Part shown: one piece after another, positions 38,961-47,814 of the stretch
How positions within the stretch are numbered: position 1 is the stretch's first letter
Layout of the letters: each line of letters opens with the position of its first letter
Assembly (NCBI RefSeq): GCF_005233835.1
Contig: NZ_SZQA01000038.1
Location: forward strand, 18,165 to 82,164
Direction: 5' to 3'
DNA from: Herbidospora galbida
GTDB taxonomy: Bacteria; Actinomycetota; Actinomycetes; Streptosporangiales; Streptosporangiaceae
Length of the DNA stretch: 64,000 bases
Position numbers and translations under genes: made by a program
The notes under the pieces: generated by a model
Seen by the model: only the letters and a program-made list of their open reading frames with translations
What the model was told of the DNA's origin: nothing
Databases searched by the model: none

Positions 38961-40307
38961 TCATCGGTCGTGTTCTTCGGACAGCACCTCCGACAACGGG
39001 CGCCTGACTCCACGGGTCGTTCCGTCCGGGTAGCCCAAGCGGATCAACACCTGCGGAAACTCCTTGGAGCAGAGCTCCGTCCGGACGAAGTCGCGAAGGT
39101 TCGGATACTCCAGCGACTGCGTGTGGAAGGCCGCGCCGATCCCGTGGACGGCGGCGTGCAGCAGCACCCTTTGCAGGGCCTGCCCGGCGTGCAGCCAGTC
39201 GATCCGGTCGTCGCCCGGAGTGGTGAGCAAGGCCACCACCCCCACCTCCGCCCCTGCCGCCTCGCCGACGTCGCCGCCCCAGCCCTGGCCCCGGCTGTAG
39301 TCGCGCTGCGGGAATCGCGGCGGTTCCCGGCCTGGCCGCAGGTAGGCGTCGGCGGGCACGCCGTCGCGGCGCCCGCTCCCCGGGCGTCGCCCCCAGCGGA
39401 TCATCTCGAGATCGAAGTCAGGATCGCCCGCGTGCGCCTCCTGGGCCACCGAGGTCAGCGCGGCCAGCATCTCCACCGAGGTCTCGGAGGTGAGCGGGAT
39501 CAGCCGGCCGCCCTCCTGGGCGGCCTCGGTCACGAGTGTTCCCAGCACACCCGCGGGCAGCGGCCGGTCGGTGAAGCCTCCCCGGTGCGTCCGGCGACGC
39601 GGAATCTCGTGCCGGATGGTCCTGACCTCCTCCCCAGCGGGCTCCGGAGGGCCGATGCGCACGGTGGCCAGCAGCGATGGACGATCGGGATCGGGCAGCG
39701 TCCGCACGATCGGGGCACGGTCCATGGCACGTATGGCGGTCTTCATGTTGAACAGGGCCGCGCCGCAGCTGATCAGCAGTTGCCGTCCCCGCGGATCGCT
39801 GAAGGGCAGCCGCCGGTCCATGTCGGCGCGGAGGCTGATCTCCTCCCCGGCGACGGCGAACGACCACGGCTGGGTGTTGTGAATCGACGGCGCCCAGGTG
39901 GCGGCCTCCACCACGGCTTCGAGCGCTTCCCGCCCGTCGCCTGGTTCGACGAGGGACACCACGTCCGGCTGCCAGACCATTCCGGCGATCTTCCCGCTGG
40001 CCGGATCGACCACCGGGACCTGCCGGATCGCGTGGCGATCCATGAGCCGGGCGACCTCCCCCGCGGTGACGTCAGACGTCACGGTGACGGCCGGAGAGCT
40101 CATCAGGTCCTCCGCTCGGAGTGAGCCGCCCCTGCCCCTCCGCAGATCACCTTCGGACACGACACCGACCGGCCGGTCCTCCTCGTCGACGACGGCGACC
40201 GCCCTGACCGAATACCGATCCATCGCGGCCACGATCTCCGCGCAACGGGCGCCGGGCCTTACGGCGACTGCGGTCCGACCCATGACCTCTGCGATTCTGA
40301 TCGGCAT
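38961..40307 (-). CDS. CBS-pair fused to Acg-type nitroreductase
   Basis: A 448-residue protein from ATG 40307. Residues 1-125 carry two CBS motifs (AEVMGRTAVAVRPGARCAEIVAAMDRYSVRAVAVVD, DLMSSPAVTVTSDVTAGEVARLMDRHAIRQVPVVD). From about 130 an Acg-type double nitroreductase follows (VVEAATWAPSIHNTQPWSFAV, LLISCGAALFNMKTAIRA, PRRRTHRGGFTDRPLP, LHAGQALQRVLLHAAVHGIGAAF). The fusion suggests that an adenylate signal sensed by the CBS pair controls the flavin-binding half. No DosR box is seen upstream. Confidence 0.87.
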   Translation of the reverse strand: MPIRIAEVMGRTAVAVRPGARCAEIVAAMDRYSVRAVAVVDEEDRPVGVVSEGDLRRGRGGSLRAEDLMSSPAVTVTSDVTAGEVARLMDRHAIRQVPVVDPASGKIAGMVWQPDVVSLVEPGDGREALEAVVEAATWAPSIHNTQPWSFAVAGEEISLRADMDRRLPFSDPRGRQLLISCGAALFNMKTAIRAMDRAPIVRTLPDPDRPSLLATVRIGPPEPAGEEVRTIRHEIPRRRTHRGGFTDRPLPAGVLGTLVTEAAQEGGRLIPLTSETSVEMLAALTSVAQEAHAGDPDFDLEMIRWGRRPGSGRRDGVPADAYLRPGREPPRFPQRDYSRGQGWGGDVGEAAGAEVGVVALLTTPGDDRIDWLHAGQALQRVLLHAAVHGIGAAFHTQSLEYPNLRDFVRTELCSKEFPQVLIRLGYPDGTTRGVRRPLSEVLSEEHDR

Positions 40308-40581
40308 GGATCACCCCTTATCCCTCTCATTCCAGAGAGGCAGCAGGCCATTCGTCCTAATAGCAAACCGTTCCCACGCGTGAACGCACAGGGCCGAAAG
40401 ACCTCTTAAAAGAAATCCCCGAAGTCCTTGACCAGCGGATGGGATCGAGGCCGACGGAAATGCCCCGCCCAAAATGCCGTCATAGCCGATCCGTCGTCGT
40501 CGGCTACGACGGCGTCCGGAGCGGTTCTCGGCGGGACGGCGCCCCGTCGCGATCGTCACCGCACGCGCGGGCGGAACCCGG

Positions 40582-42255
40582 TCACGGATGCCGTGACCGC
40601 CACTCCTCGTAGGCGGCCACCGCGGTCGGCAGCGTCGGGAACAGGTGATCCTCGCCGATCGACGCGGTCAGGCCGTAGGCGTCGAGGGAGTCGCGGAGGT
40701 CCTGCTTGACGCGGGCGAGGCCGAAGACGATGCCACGTCTGGCCAGTTCCGTCCGCAGGGATTCGACGGCGTCCAGGCCGGTGATGTCGACCTCCACGTT
40801 GGCCTCGACGTTGAGCACGAACCATCCGACGGGACCGTCGTGGCCGTCGACCGAGGTCAGGGCCCGGCGGCGGAAGTTCTCGGCGTTGGCGAAGAACAAC
40901 GGCGAGTCGTAGCGGTAGACGACCAGGCCGGGAATGGTCTGGGCGTCGGGGTGGTCGTCGACGTCGTGCATGCCGGCCAGTCCCGGGACCACGCCCAGGA
41001 TGGCGTCGTGCGGCCGGGCCACCCGCACCAGCATGTCGGCGACCGACAGGGCGACGGCGAGGAGCACCCCGTACAGGATGTCGAAGAGCAGCACGCTCAG
41101 ACAGGTGGCCACCGCGAGCACGAGCTCGCTGCGGCGGAAGGCCAGCAACCGGCGGAACTCGCCGACGTCGATGAGCCGGGTCGCGGCGAAGACGACGATC
41201 GCGCCGAGGGCGGCCACGGGAAAATCGGCCAGCACAGGTCCGCCGACGACCAGCACGACGATCACCGCGGCCAGAGTGACCAGCGAATACACCTGGGTCC
41301 GGGCGCCCGCCGCCACGCCGAGGGCGGTCCGGCTGCCGCTGCTGCTGACAGGGAAGCCCCGCAGGAGCCCGGCCCCCACGTTGACCACGCCCAGCGCGAG
41401 CAGCTCCCGGTTGGCGTCGATCTGCTGGTTCTCGCGAGCCGCGAACGAGCGGCCGGTGAGCACGTTGTCGCTGTAACCGACCAGCAGCACCCCCAGAGCG
41501 GGCAGCACGAGGCCGCTCCATCCGGAGGCCGAGGGCAGATCCGGCAGCGGGAGCCCGCCGGGGACGGGTCCGATCACCGCGATCCCGGCCGCCTCCAGGT
41601 CGAACAGCGCGACGACGACCGTGGCCAGCGACACGGCCAGCAGCGGGCCGGGGAAGGCGGGCAGCAGCCGGTCGAGCAGGAAGAGGAAGACCAGCACGAC
41701 CGCCGCGAACAGCAGCGTCCACCAGTCGACCTGTCCCAAGCCTCCGCCGAAGGACGTCAGCTCGTCGACGAAGGTGTCCCCGTCGACGGGCACTCCGGTG
41801 ATCCGCTCCAGCTGGCCGATGATCATGGTGAGCCCGAGACCGGTCAGATACCCGACCAGGACGGGCCGGGACAGCAGATCGGCGACGAACCCCATCCGGA
41901 GCAGCCAGCACACCAGCGCGAACCCGCCCACCACGACGGCCAGCGCGGCGGCGAGTTGCGCGTACCGGACGGGGTCACCGGCGGCCATCGGCCCGATCGT
42001 GACGGCGGTCATCAACGCGGTCGACGACTCGGGACCGATGGACAGCTGCCGGGACGAGCCGAGCAGCGGATAGATCGCCAGCGCCGGAAGCACCGCCCAC
42101 AACCCGGTCACCGGGGGAAGCCCCGCGACCGTCGCGTACGCCATCACCTGTGGCACCAGATATCCGGCCACGGTGAGCCCGGCGAGCAGATCGCCGCGCA
42201 CCCATGCCCGCCGGTAGTTCCGCAGGTCGGAGATGACCACGGGCACCTGGATCAT
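40582..42255 (-). CDS. SulP-family anion transporter with STAS domain
   Basis: A 557-residue protein from ATG 42255. Ten or more membrane helices follow the SulP entry motif (DLLAGLTVAGYLVPQVMAYATVAGLPPVTGLWAVLPALAIYPLLGSS), with the conserved VGYSDNVLTGRSFAARENQQIDANRELLALGVVNVGAG. A C-terminal STAS domain runs from about 440 (VYRYDSPLFFANAENFRRRAL, VEVDITGLDAVESLRTELARRGI). Mycobacterial homologues (Rv1739c type) lie in the DosR regulon. Substrate could be sulfate, bicarbonate or another anion. Confidence 0.9.
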   Translation of the reverse strand: MIQVPVVISDLRNYRRAWVRGDLLAGLTVAGYLVPQVMAYATVAGLPPVTGLWAVLPALAIYPLLGSSRQLSIGPESSTALMTAVTIGPMAAGDPVRYAQLAAALAVVVGGFALVCWLLRMGFVADLLSRPVLVGYLTGLGLTMIIGQLERITGVPVDGDTFVDELTSFGGGLGQVDWWTLLFAAVVLVFLFLLDRLLPAFPGPLLAVSLATVVVALFDLEAAGIAVIGPVPGGLPLPDLPSASGWSGLVLPALGVLLVGYSDNVLTGRSFAARENQQIDANRELLALGVVNVGAGLLRGFPVSSSGSRTALGVAAGARTQVYSLVTLAAVIVVLVVGGPVLADFPVAALGAIVVFAATRLIDVGEFRRLLAFRRSELVLAVATCLSVLLFDILYGVLLAVALSVADMLVRVARPHDAILGVVPGLAGMHDVDDHPDAQTIPGLVVYRYDSPLFFANAENFRRRALTSVDGHDGPVGWFVLNVEANVEVDITGLDAVESLRTELARRGIVFGLARVKQDLRDSLDAYGLTASIGEDHLFPTLPTAVAAYEEWRSRHP

Positions 42256-42362
42256 GATCGCCAGTGTGACACTCCGGACGGTTCCGGAACGCCCTCTGAC
42301 ACGCTCGGCCCGGCCCGCCTCATGAGGAGCGCCGGCCCCCCCTGAGTAGACGAGCGTCTAAT

Positions 42363-42420
42363 TTGACATTCCTCTAATCAAGAGTGAAGCTAGGACTGAT
42401 TCGATAATCCTCTAAACAAG
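42363..42420 (+). promoter_or_regulatory. Promoter with direct repeats upstream of the flavoprotein gene
   Basis: TTGACA lies at 42363-42368 and GATAAT at 42403-42408. TCCTCTAATCAAG (42370-42382) recurs as TCCTCTAAACAAG (42408-42420), 12 of 13 identical, at a 38-bp interval. The AT-rich repeats may be operator sites for the ArsR-type regulator of this operon. Confidence 0.45.
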
Positions 42421-42429
42421 GTGGGCATC

Positions 42430-43773
42430 ATGAGCGACTCGGGCACCCTTCCCGTGGCCGTCATCGGCGCCGGTCCCGTCGGCCTGGCCGCCGCCGCACA
42501 CCTCGCCGAACGCGGGGTGGACTTCGTCGTTCTGGAGAGCGGCGCGAAGGTCGGTTCCTCGGTGGCGAAGTGGGGCCACGTGCGGGTCTTCAGCCCGTGG
42601 CGCTACAACATCGACAGCGCCGCCCGGCGTCTGCTGGAGGCCGACGGCTGGACGGCCCCCGACGACGAGTGGCTTCCGACCGGCGCGGAGATCGTCGACG
42701 ACTACCTCGCCCCACTCGGCAAGCTCTTCGGCGCACGGGTCCAGGTCAACGCCGCAGTCACCGCGATCAGCAGGCTCGGTTTCGACAAGGTCCGCACCAA
42801 CGGCCGTGAGCTGGCACCCTTCGTCCTGCGCCTGTCGGACGGCCGGGAGATCCAGGCCCGCGCGGTGATCGACGCCTCCGGGACCTACACCAGCCCGAAC
42901 GTCCTCGGTGCGAGCGGCCTGCGCGCCTTCGGCGAGGAGACCGTCACCGAACTGATCGACCACGCCCTCCCCGACGTCCTCGGCGCCGACCGCGAACACT
43001 ACGAGGGCCGTCACACCCTGGTCGTCGGCGCCGGCCATTCGGCCGCGACCACCCTTCTGGGCCTGGCCCAGCTTGAGGACACCCCGATCACCTGGGCCAT
43101 CCGCGCCGGAAACGCCGACCGCACCTACGGGGGCGGCGAAGCCGACGCGCTGCCCGCCCGGGGGGCCCTCGGCACCCGCGTCCACGCCCTGGTCACCTCG
43201 GGCCGCGTCCGGCTGGTGACGGGCTTCTTCACCCACCGGGTCAGCGCCCACGCCGACGGCGTGGAGGTCGTCAGCCGAGACCCGCTGGGCGACGAGCAGT
43301 CCATCGTGGCCGAGCGCATCATCAGCGCCACCGGCTACCGGCCCGACCACTCCATCGCCGAAGAGCTGCGCCTCGATCTGGATCCCATCCTCGGCAGCAC
43401 CCGCGCGCTCGCACCGCTGATCGACCCCAACGCCCACTCCTGCGGCACCGTCCCGGCCCACGGCGTCGACGAGCTCACCCACCCCGAACCGGGCTACTAC
43501 GCGATCGGCGTCAAGAGCTACGGCCGCGCCCCCACGTTCTTGATGGCCACCGGCTACGAGCAGGCGCGTTCCGTGGTGGCCGCCATCGCCGGCGACTGGG
43601 AGGCCGCGCGTGCGGTGGAGCTCGACCTCCCCGAAACGGGCGTCTGCTCCTCCAGCCTCGCCGAAGCCCAGGAACAGCGCGTCGGCCTGGCCACCGGCGT
43701 GAGCGGCGGCCTGCTCGGCACCCCGCTCGTACTCGCCGGCGCACCTGCCGACGGCGGCGGCTGCTGCGGCTGA
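42430..43773 (+). CDS. FAD/NAD(P)-dependent oxidoreductase of an ArsR operon
   Basis: A 447-residue protein; ATG 42430 is preferred because AAGGTGGG precedes it. It has two dinucleotide motifs: AVIGAGPVGLAAAAHLAE near the start and VVGAGHSAATTLLGLAQL at about 200, and the C-terminal ATGYRPDHS block, as in single-component flavin monooxygenases and thioredoxin-reductase-like proteins. Related flavoproteins occur in actinobacterial arsenic clusters. The very C-terminal Cys-Cys-Gly may bind a thiophilic metalloid. It is followed by an MFS transporter and an ArsR regulator, suggesting oxidation or reduction of a metal(loid) compound before export. Confidence 0.78.
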   Translation: MSDSGTLPVAVIGAGPVGLAAAAHLAERGVDFVVLESGAKVGSSVAKWGHVRVFSPWRYNIDSAARRLLEADGWTAPDDEWLPTGAEIVDDYLAPLGKLFGARVQVNAAVTAISRLGFDKVRTNGRELAPFVLRLSDGREIQARAVIDASGTYTSPNVLGASGLRAFGEETVTELIDHALPDVLGADREHYEGRHTLVVGAGHSAATTLLGLAQLEDTPITWAIRAGNADRTYGGGEADALPARGALGTRVHALVTSGRVRLVTGFFTHRVSAHADGVEVVSRDPLGDEQSIVAERIISATGYRPDHSIAEELRLDLDPILGSTRALAPLIDPNAHSCGTVPAHGVDELTHPEPGYYAIGVKSYGRAPTFLMATGYEQARSVVAAIAGDWEAARAVELDLPETGVCSSSLAEAQEQRVGLATGVSGGLLGTPLVLAGAPADGGGCCG

Positions 43774-43785
43774 GGAGGTCAGACC

Positions 43786-43836
43786 ATGTCCGAAGGACAC
43801 CCGACCCAACCGCTGCCGGGCTGCGCCCGGACATGA
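43786..43836 (+). CDS. Possible 16-codon leader peptide overlapping the MFS start
   Basis: ATG 43786 has an excellent ribosome site (GAGGAGG, 7 bases upstream), better than that of the MFS gene. The reading frame encodes MSEGHPTQPLPGCART and stops in an ATGA that overlaps the MFS start codon. This arrangement would couple MFS translation to the leader. Alternatively the MFS N-terminus was altered by a frameshift. Confidence 0.4.
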   Translation: MSEGHPTQPLPGCART

Positions 43837-45044
43837 GCGACGAACCCACGGCCGCCGTCCTCGAAACCGGCGGCGGCCTGCCCGTTCGCCGGGGCTGGAC
43901 GATCGTCGGCGCGCTGTCGATCACCCAGACCATCGGCTACGGCGCGCTCTACTACTCCTTCTCCGTCCTGCTCGTCCCGATGTCGCGAGATCTGGGTGCC
44001 ACGGCTCCACAGATCGCCGCCGCCCTCACCGTCTCCGTTCTGGCCGGGGCACTGTGTGCTCCGCTCGTCGGCCGGGTCCTCGACGTCCATGGGGGACGCG
44101 GGGTGATGACGGCGGGCGCGGCGCTGGGCACCCTCGCGCTGCTCGCCTGGTCCCAGGTCAGCGGCTTGCCACAGCTCTACGCCGTCTTCCTCCTGCTCGG
44201 GGTGGCCTCCGCGATGGTCTTGTACGAACCGGCCTTCGCCGTCATCGTCAGCTGGTTCGACGCCTCGACCCGCGCGAACGCGCTCCTGGCCGTCACGATC
44301 GTGGCCGGCTTCGCCTCCTCGATCTTCCTCCCCCTCACCGGCCTGCTCGTGTCGTCCTTCGACTGGCGTCCGGCTTTGATCATCCTGGCCGTCGTGTACG
44401 GTCTGACCGCCGTCCCCCTCCACGCGCTGGTGCTCCGCAGGGGACATCTGCATAAGGATCGACCGGCCGAGCGAGCCGCGACCACCCGGGAGGCCGTGCG
44501 CAGCCGCCCGTTCTGGCTGCTCGTGGCCGCCTTCACCACGCACGGTGGCGCGGTCGCCGTGATCGGCGTTCTCCTCGTCACCTATCTGATCCACCTCGGC
44601 CATCCACCGGTGTTCGCCGCCACCGTCGCCGGGCTGCTCGGCGTGCTGTCCGTCACCGGCCGGGTGGTCACCACCGGGCTGCGGCGACGCTGGGCGGCGG
44701 CGCCGATCGCGGGCGCCGTCTTCGCCGTTCAAGCCGTGGGGGCTGCGCTGCTTCCCCTGGTCGGCCACACCGTCGCCGGGGCGATCGGGTGCGTGCTGTT
44801 GTTCGGCATTGGCTTCGGGGTCGGCACGATCACTCGTCCGCACCTGCTCGCCGAACGGTACGGCACTACGGCGTACGCCACCATCGCGGGCCGGATCGCC
44901 TTCTTCTCCATCGGCGCCAAGGCCGTCGCTCCGCTGGCGGCCTTCGCCGGGGCGGAGGCCGCCGGCTACACCGTCATTCTGAGCACAGTGTCGGTTCTGT
45001 GTGGAATCGCGGCGTTGTCGCTGTTCGGGTACGCCCGCCTATAA
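43833..45044 (+). CDS. MFS transporter
   Basis: A 403-residue membrane protein from ATG 43833 with twelve predicted helices (for example ALSITQTIGYGALYYSFSVLLVP, MVLYEPAFAVIVSWFDASTRANALLAVTIVAGFAS, IGCVLLFGIGFGVGTITRPHLLAERYG). It belongs to the monocarboxylate/oxalate-like MFS type, several of which sit in ars operons and export organoarsenicals or arsenate conjugates. Its place between the flavoprotein and ArsR genes argues for export of the product made by that flavoprotein. The substrate is not provable from sequence. Confidence 0.82.
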   Translation: MSDEPTAAVLETGGGLPVRRGWTIVGALSITQTIGYGALYYSFSVLLVPMSRDLGATAPQIAAALTVSVLAGALCAPLVGRVLDVHGGRGVMTAGAALGTLALLAWSQVSGLPQLYAVFLLLGVASAMVLYEPAFAVIVSWFDASTRANALLAVTIVAGFASSIFLPLTGLLVSSFDWRPALIILAVVYGLTAVPLHALVLRRGHLHKDRPAERAATTREAVRSRPFWLLVAAFTTHGGAVAVIGVLLVTYLIHLGHPPVFAATVAGLLGVLSVTGRVVTTGLRRRWAAAPIAGAVFAVQAVGAALLPLVGHTVAGAIGCVLLFGIGFGVGTITRPHLLAERYGTTAYATIAGRIAFFSIGAKAVAPLAAFAGAEAAGYTVILSTVSVLCGIAALSLFGYARL

Positions 45045-45045
45045 T

Positions 45046-45061
45046 TTCGATTGACGTCGAA
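45046..45061. promoter_or_regulatory. Palindromic operator upstream of arsR-like gene
   Basis: TTCGATTGACGTCGAA has five-base complementary arms and sits in the 31-bp gap between the MFS stop and the regulator start, with a GGAG ribosome site following. Such dyads are typical ArsR/SmtB operators, so the regulator may repress an internal promoter. Confidence 0.5.
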
Positions 45062-45075
45062 TTAAGGAGCCGCAC

Positions 45076-45423
45076 ATGACCGCCGTGACGATTCAGTGTT
45101 GCGCGCCGATCACGCGCGACCCCCTGACCGAAGAAGAGGCCGCCCACCTGGCCGGACTCCTGAAGGCGGTGGCAGACCCGGTCAGGCTGCGGCTGCTGTC
45201 GATGATCGGCTCCCATGAGGGCGGCGAGGCGTGCGTCTGCGACCTGACCGACGCCTTCGACCTCACCGCCCCCACGATCTCCCACCACCTCAAGGTCCTG
45301 CGCACCGCCGGCCTCATCGACGGCGAGCGGCGCGGAACCTGGGTGTACTACCGGGTGATCCCCGAGACGGTGGCCCGGCTGGGAGCGATCTTCACACCTT
45401 TGGCGGATGCCGCACCGGCTTAG
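45076..45423 (+). CDS. ArsR/SmtB-family metalloregulator
   Basis: A 115-residue winged-helix protein from ATG 45076. It has ACVCDLTDAFDLTAPTISHHLKVLRTAGLIDGERRGTWVYYRV; the Cys-x-Cys in helix alpha-3 (ACVCDL) is the As(III)/Sb(III)-binding site of E. coli-type ArsR. Two extra cysteines near the N-terminus (IQCCAP) could add a third ligand, as in actinobacterial variants. It should repress the operon in the absence of the metalloid. No arsenate reductase or ArsB/Acr3 gene is adjacent. Confidence 0.9.
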   Translation: MTAVTIQCCAPITRDPLTEEEAAHLAGLLKAVADPVRLRLLSMIGSHEGGEACVCDLTDAFDLTAPTISHHLKVLRTAGLIDGERRGTWVYYRVIPETVARLGAIFTPLADAAPA

Positions 45424-45674
45424 GGCTCACCCCGCGACGGTGATGTCCGCTGATCGATCGCGCGATGACCGGCAGGCCGATGAACACACCCCCATCCCGG
45501 CGATGCGCCAGACGGGGCGGCGCCTGCGCAGAAGGTATCCGGCAGATCAGTGACATCACCGCCAAGGTGGCGAAGACCGCCCCCAGGGGCCCAGATGTAG
45601 ATCCGCCCGACGCGCCGATGACGTCGGCGAGAAGGCGGACGCCGTCGGCTAGGTGTAGGTCCCGGACGGACACG

Positions 45675-46289
45675 TCACGAGCGGGGTTCTGCGGATGGGG
45701 AAGAGATCGGGCTGAACGCGGCGAGCACGGTGGCCGCGATGTATCCCGCGGCCTGGTCGGCGGCGAGGCGGTCGGCATTGATCTCATCCGCCGCGTGATG
45801 CATGACGCTGTGCATCACGCCGACCAGCCACTCGGTGGGGAGATCGGTCCGGAAGACCCCCTCGTCCCGGCCGCGCTCGACGAGCTTTTGAACGCGCTCC
45901 GCCGGACTGGCGTGCAGGGCGCGGATCCGGCTGGGGGGAAGGACGCTCTGGGCGGCCTGCAGCAACGACCGGGACCGATCGACCAGTTGCCAGCTTGAGT
46001 CGATCAGGCGGGTGAGCGCCTCGCGGGGGTCGCCGGTGAGGTCGACGTCGTCAAGGCTGACCTCTCCCTGCTCGATGGCGTGCGCGAGTGCGGCGTCGAC
46101 CAGGTCGCCGCGGTTGGGGAAGTGGCCGTACACGGTGACGCGGCCGACGCCCGCGATCTTGGCGATCTCGCTGACGCTGGCCTCCGGGTTGCGGCTCAGG
46201 GCCTCCACCGCCGCCTGAAGGATCGCCGCGATGCTGCGCTGGGCGTCCGCCCGCCTGGCCGCCGTCTTCCCCTGCGCCGTCTCGACCAC
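45675..46289 (-). CDS. TetR-family repressor
   Basis: A 204-residue protein from GTG/ATG 46289. It has the N-terminal helix-turn-helix AILQAAVEALSRNPEASVSEIAKIAGVGRVTVYGHFPNRGDLVDAALAHAI, followed by an all-helical ligand domain. It is transcribed away from an MFS efflux gene across an 83-bp gap with overlapping palindromes, the usual layout of a drug-responsive repressor with its pump. Confidence 0.88.
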   Translation of the reverse strand: MVETAQGKTAARRADAQRSIAAILQAAVEALSRNPEASVSEIAKIAGVGRVTVYGHFPNRGDLVDAALAHAIEQGEVSLDDVDLTGDPREALTRLIDSSWQLVDRSRSLLQAAQSVLPPSRIRALHASPAERVQKLVERGRDEGVFRTDLPTEWLVGVMHSVMHHAADEINADRLAADQAAGYIAATVLAAFSPISSPSAEPRS

Positions 46290-46301
46290 GAGCTCTCCTT
46301 G

Positions 46302-46342
46302 TCGTACACCGCTGTACGAGTTACTGTACTGGAGATAACTCG
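46302..46342. promoter_or_regulatory. Overlapping palindromic operators between TetR and MFS genes
   Basis: TCGTACA-CCGC-TGTACGA (46302-46319) is a perfect dyad. CGAGTTA (46317-46323) and TAACTCG (46336-46342) form a second, overlapping dyad with a 12-bp spacer, and CTCGTACAC recurs just after. These are probable TetR-family sites controlling both genes. Confidence 0.6.
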
Positions 46343-46372
46343 TACACAGGTGTTCAAGTTTGGGGTGCCATC

Positions 46373-47761
46373 ATGGGGAGTCCATCTGCTCATCCCGGCC
46401 GCTGGCGGATGCTGGCGCTGCTGGGGATCGCGCAGTTCATGCTCATCCTCGACGTCACCGTGGTGGCGATCGCGCTGCCGCACATCGGCGACGACCTCGG
46501 CCTCGCCCGCGACACGCTGACGTGGGTGGTGAGCGCGTACACGCTGATGTTCGGCGGCTTCATGCTGCTCGGGGGCCGAGCGGCCGACCTTCTCGGGGCA
46601 CGGCGCGTGCTCCTGGCCGGCCTCTTACTGTTCACTGTCGCCTCGCTCGTGACCGGGCTGGCCCAGAACGCGCCGATGCTCATCGGCGGCCGGATCGCCC
46701 AGGGCCTGGGCGCGGCGATGCTCTCACCCGCCGCGCTGTCCGTGGTGACCAAGACGTTCCAGGGTCAGGAGCTCAACAAGGCGCTCGGCATCTGGTCGGC
46801 CCTCGGCGGTGGCGGCTCGGCGGTCGGTGTCCTTCTCGGGGGCGTGCTGACGGCAGGGCCGGGCTGGCAGTGGGTCTTCTACATCAACGTGCCGATCGGA
46901 GTGGTGATCTTCATCGCGCTCGGCAGCGCGCTGCCCGCAGAGCTGCCCACCGGCCCTCGGCTGCGCCTGGATGTCCCCGGCGCACTGCTGGTCACCGCCG
47001 GTACCGGTACGGCGATCTACGCGCTGATCAGCGCGGGAGACCGTGGCTGGGCCTCGCTGTCGACGCTCGGCATGCTGGCCGGCGCCGTCGTCCTGTACGT
47101 CGTGTTCGTCGTCGTCCAGCGCACCAGCCGTTCCCCTCTGATGGACCTCCGGATCCTCACCCGCCGGCCGGTGATCTCAGGCGTCTTCCTGATCCTGGTG
47201 GCCACGGCGCTGATGATCTCGATCTTCTTCCTCGGCTCCTTCTACCTGCAGCACTACGAGGGCTTCGGCGCCCTGCAGACGGGCCTGATGTTCCTGCCGA
47301 TCGCGGTGGCCACGATCATCGGCGCCCAGGTGGCGGGACGACTCGTCGGCACCGTCGGCGCCCGCCCGATTGCGGTGGCGAGCATGCTGATCGCGGCCGT
47401 CGGCATCGCGGTTCCCGCTTTCCTCCAGGGCCCGGCGCTGGTCGTCCTCGGGGTCAGCGTGGGCGCGGCGGGCATCGGCGCCGCCTTCGTCGCCTCCTCG
47501 ACGACGGCGCTGTCCCAGGTGGCCCATCACGAAGCGGGCCTGGCCTCCGGTCTGCTGAGCACCTTCCACGAGTTCGGCGCCTCGCTCGGAGTGGCGGTGG
47601 TGTCGAGCATCGCCGCCGCCGGCCTCGCCGGAAGCACGGATGCGGGCTTCGCCCAGGCCTTCACCTTCGCCGCCGTCACGGCCGCCGCTTCGGCCGTACT
47701 CGCCTTCCTCATCGTCCCCACCATGAGATCGGCTGTCGCCGGATCACCCACCGCGCACTGA
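46373..47761 (+). CDS. DHA2-type MFS multidrug efflux transporter
   Basis: A 462-residue membrane protein from ATG 46373 with fourteen hydrophobic segments. It has the motif LDVTVVAIALPHIGDDLGLARDTLTWVVSAYTLMFGGFMLLGGRAADLLGARRVLL, which covers helix 1 and the motif A loop, and GRIAQGLGAAMLSPAALSVVTKTF. The family expels drugs by proton antiport. It is under the divergent TetR gene. The natural substrate is unknown; self-resistance to the polyketide of region 1 is possible but the genes are 20 kb apart. Confidence 0.88.
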   Translation: MGSPSAHPGRWRMLALLGIAQFMLILDVTVVAIALPHIGDDLGLARDTLTWVVSAYTLMFGGFMLLGGRAADLLGARRVLLAGLLLFTVASLVTGLAQNAPMLIGGRIAQGLGAAMLSPAALSVVTKTFQGQELNKALGIWSALGGGGSAVGVLLGGVLTAGPGWQWVFYINVPIGVVIFIALGSALPAELPTGPRLRLDVPGALLVTAGTGTAIYALISAGDRGWASLSTLGMLAGAVVLYVVFVVVQRTSRSPLMDLRILTRRPVISGVFLILVATALMISIFFLGSFYLQHYEGFGALQTGLMFLPIAVATIIGAQVAGRLVGTVGARPIAVASMLIAAVGIAVPAFLQGPALVVLGVSVGAAGIGAAFVASSTTALSQVAHHEAGLASGLLSTFHEFGASLGVAVVSSIAAAGLAGSTDAGFAQAFTFAAVTAAASAVLAFLIVPTMRSAVAGSPTAH

Positions 47762-47814
47762 ACCCGCACGGGTCGATCGCGTCAGCGCTCTGACGATCCT
47801 CACGGAGGTTACGG

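Noticed and set aside
40311..40559. An 82-codon minus-strand frame upstream of the CBS-Acg gene
   Set aside because: Arg/Gly/Ser-rich translation, no ribosome site, and it occupies the promoter region of the CBS-Acg gene; not supported.
40645..42345. A 566-codon plus-strand frame opposite the SulP gene
   Set aside because: Hydrophilic repetitive translation mirrors the membrane-protein codons of the real gene; no start context.
45424..45674. Possible membrane-protein fragment on the minus strand between ArsR and TetR genes
   Set aside because: One hydrophobic block (GPLGAVFATLAVMSLIC) is present, but it matches no family and has no start; too weak to call a gene or pseudogene.
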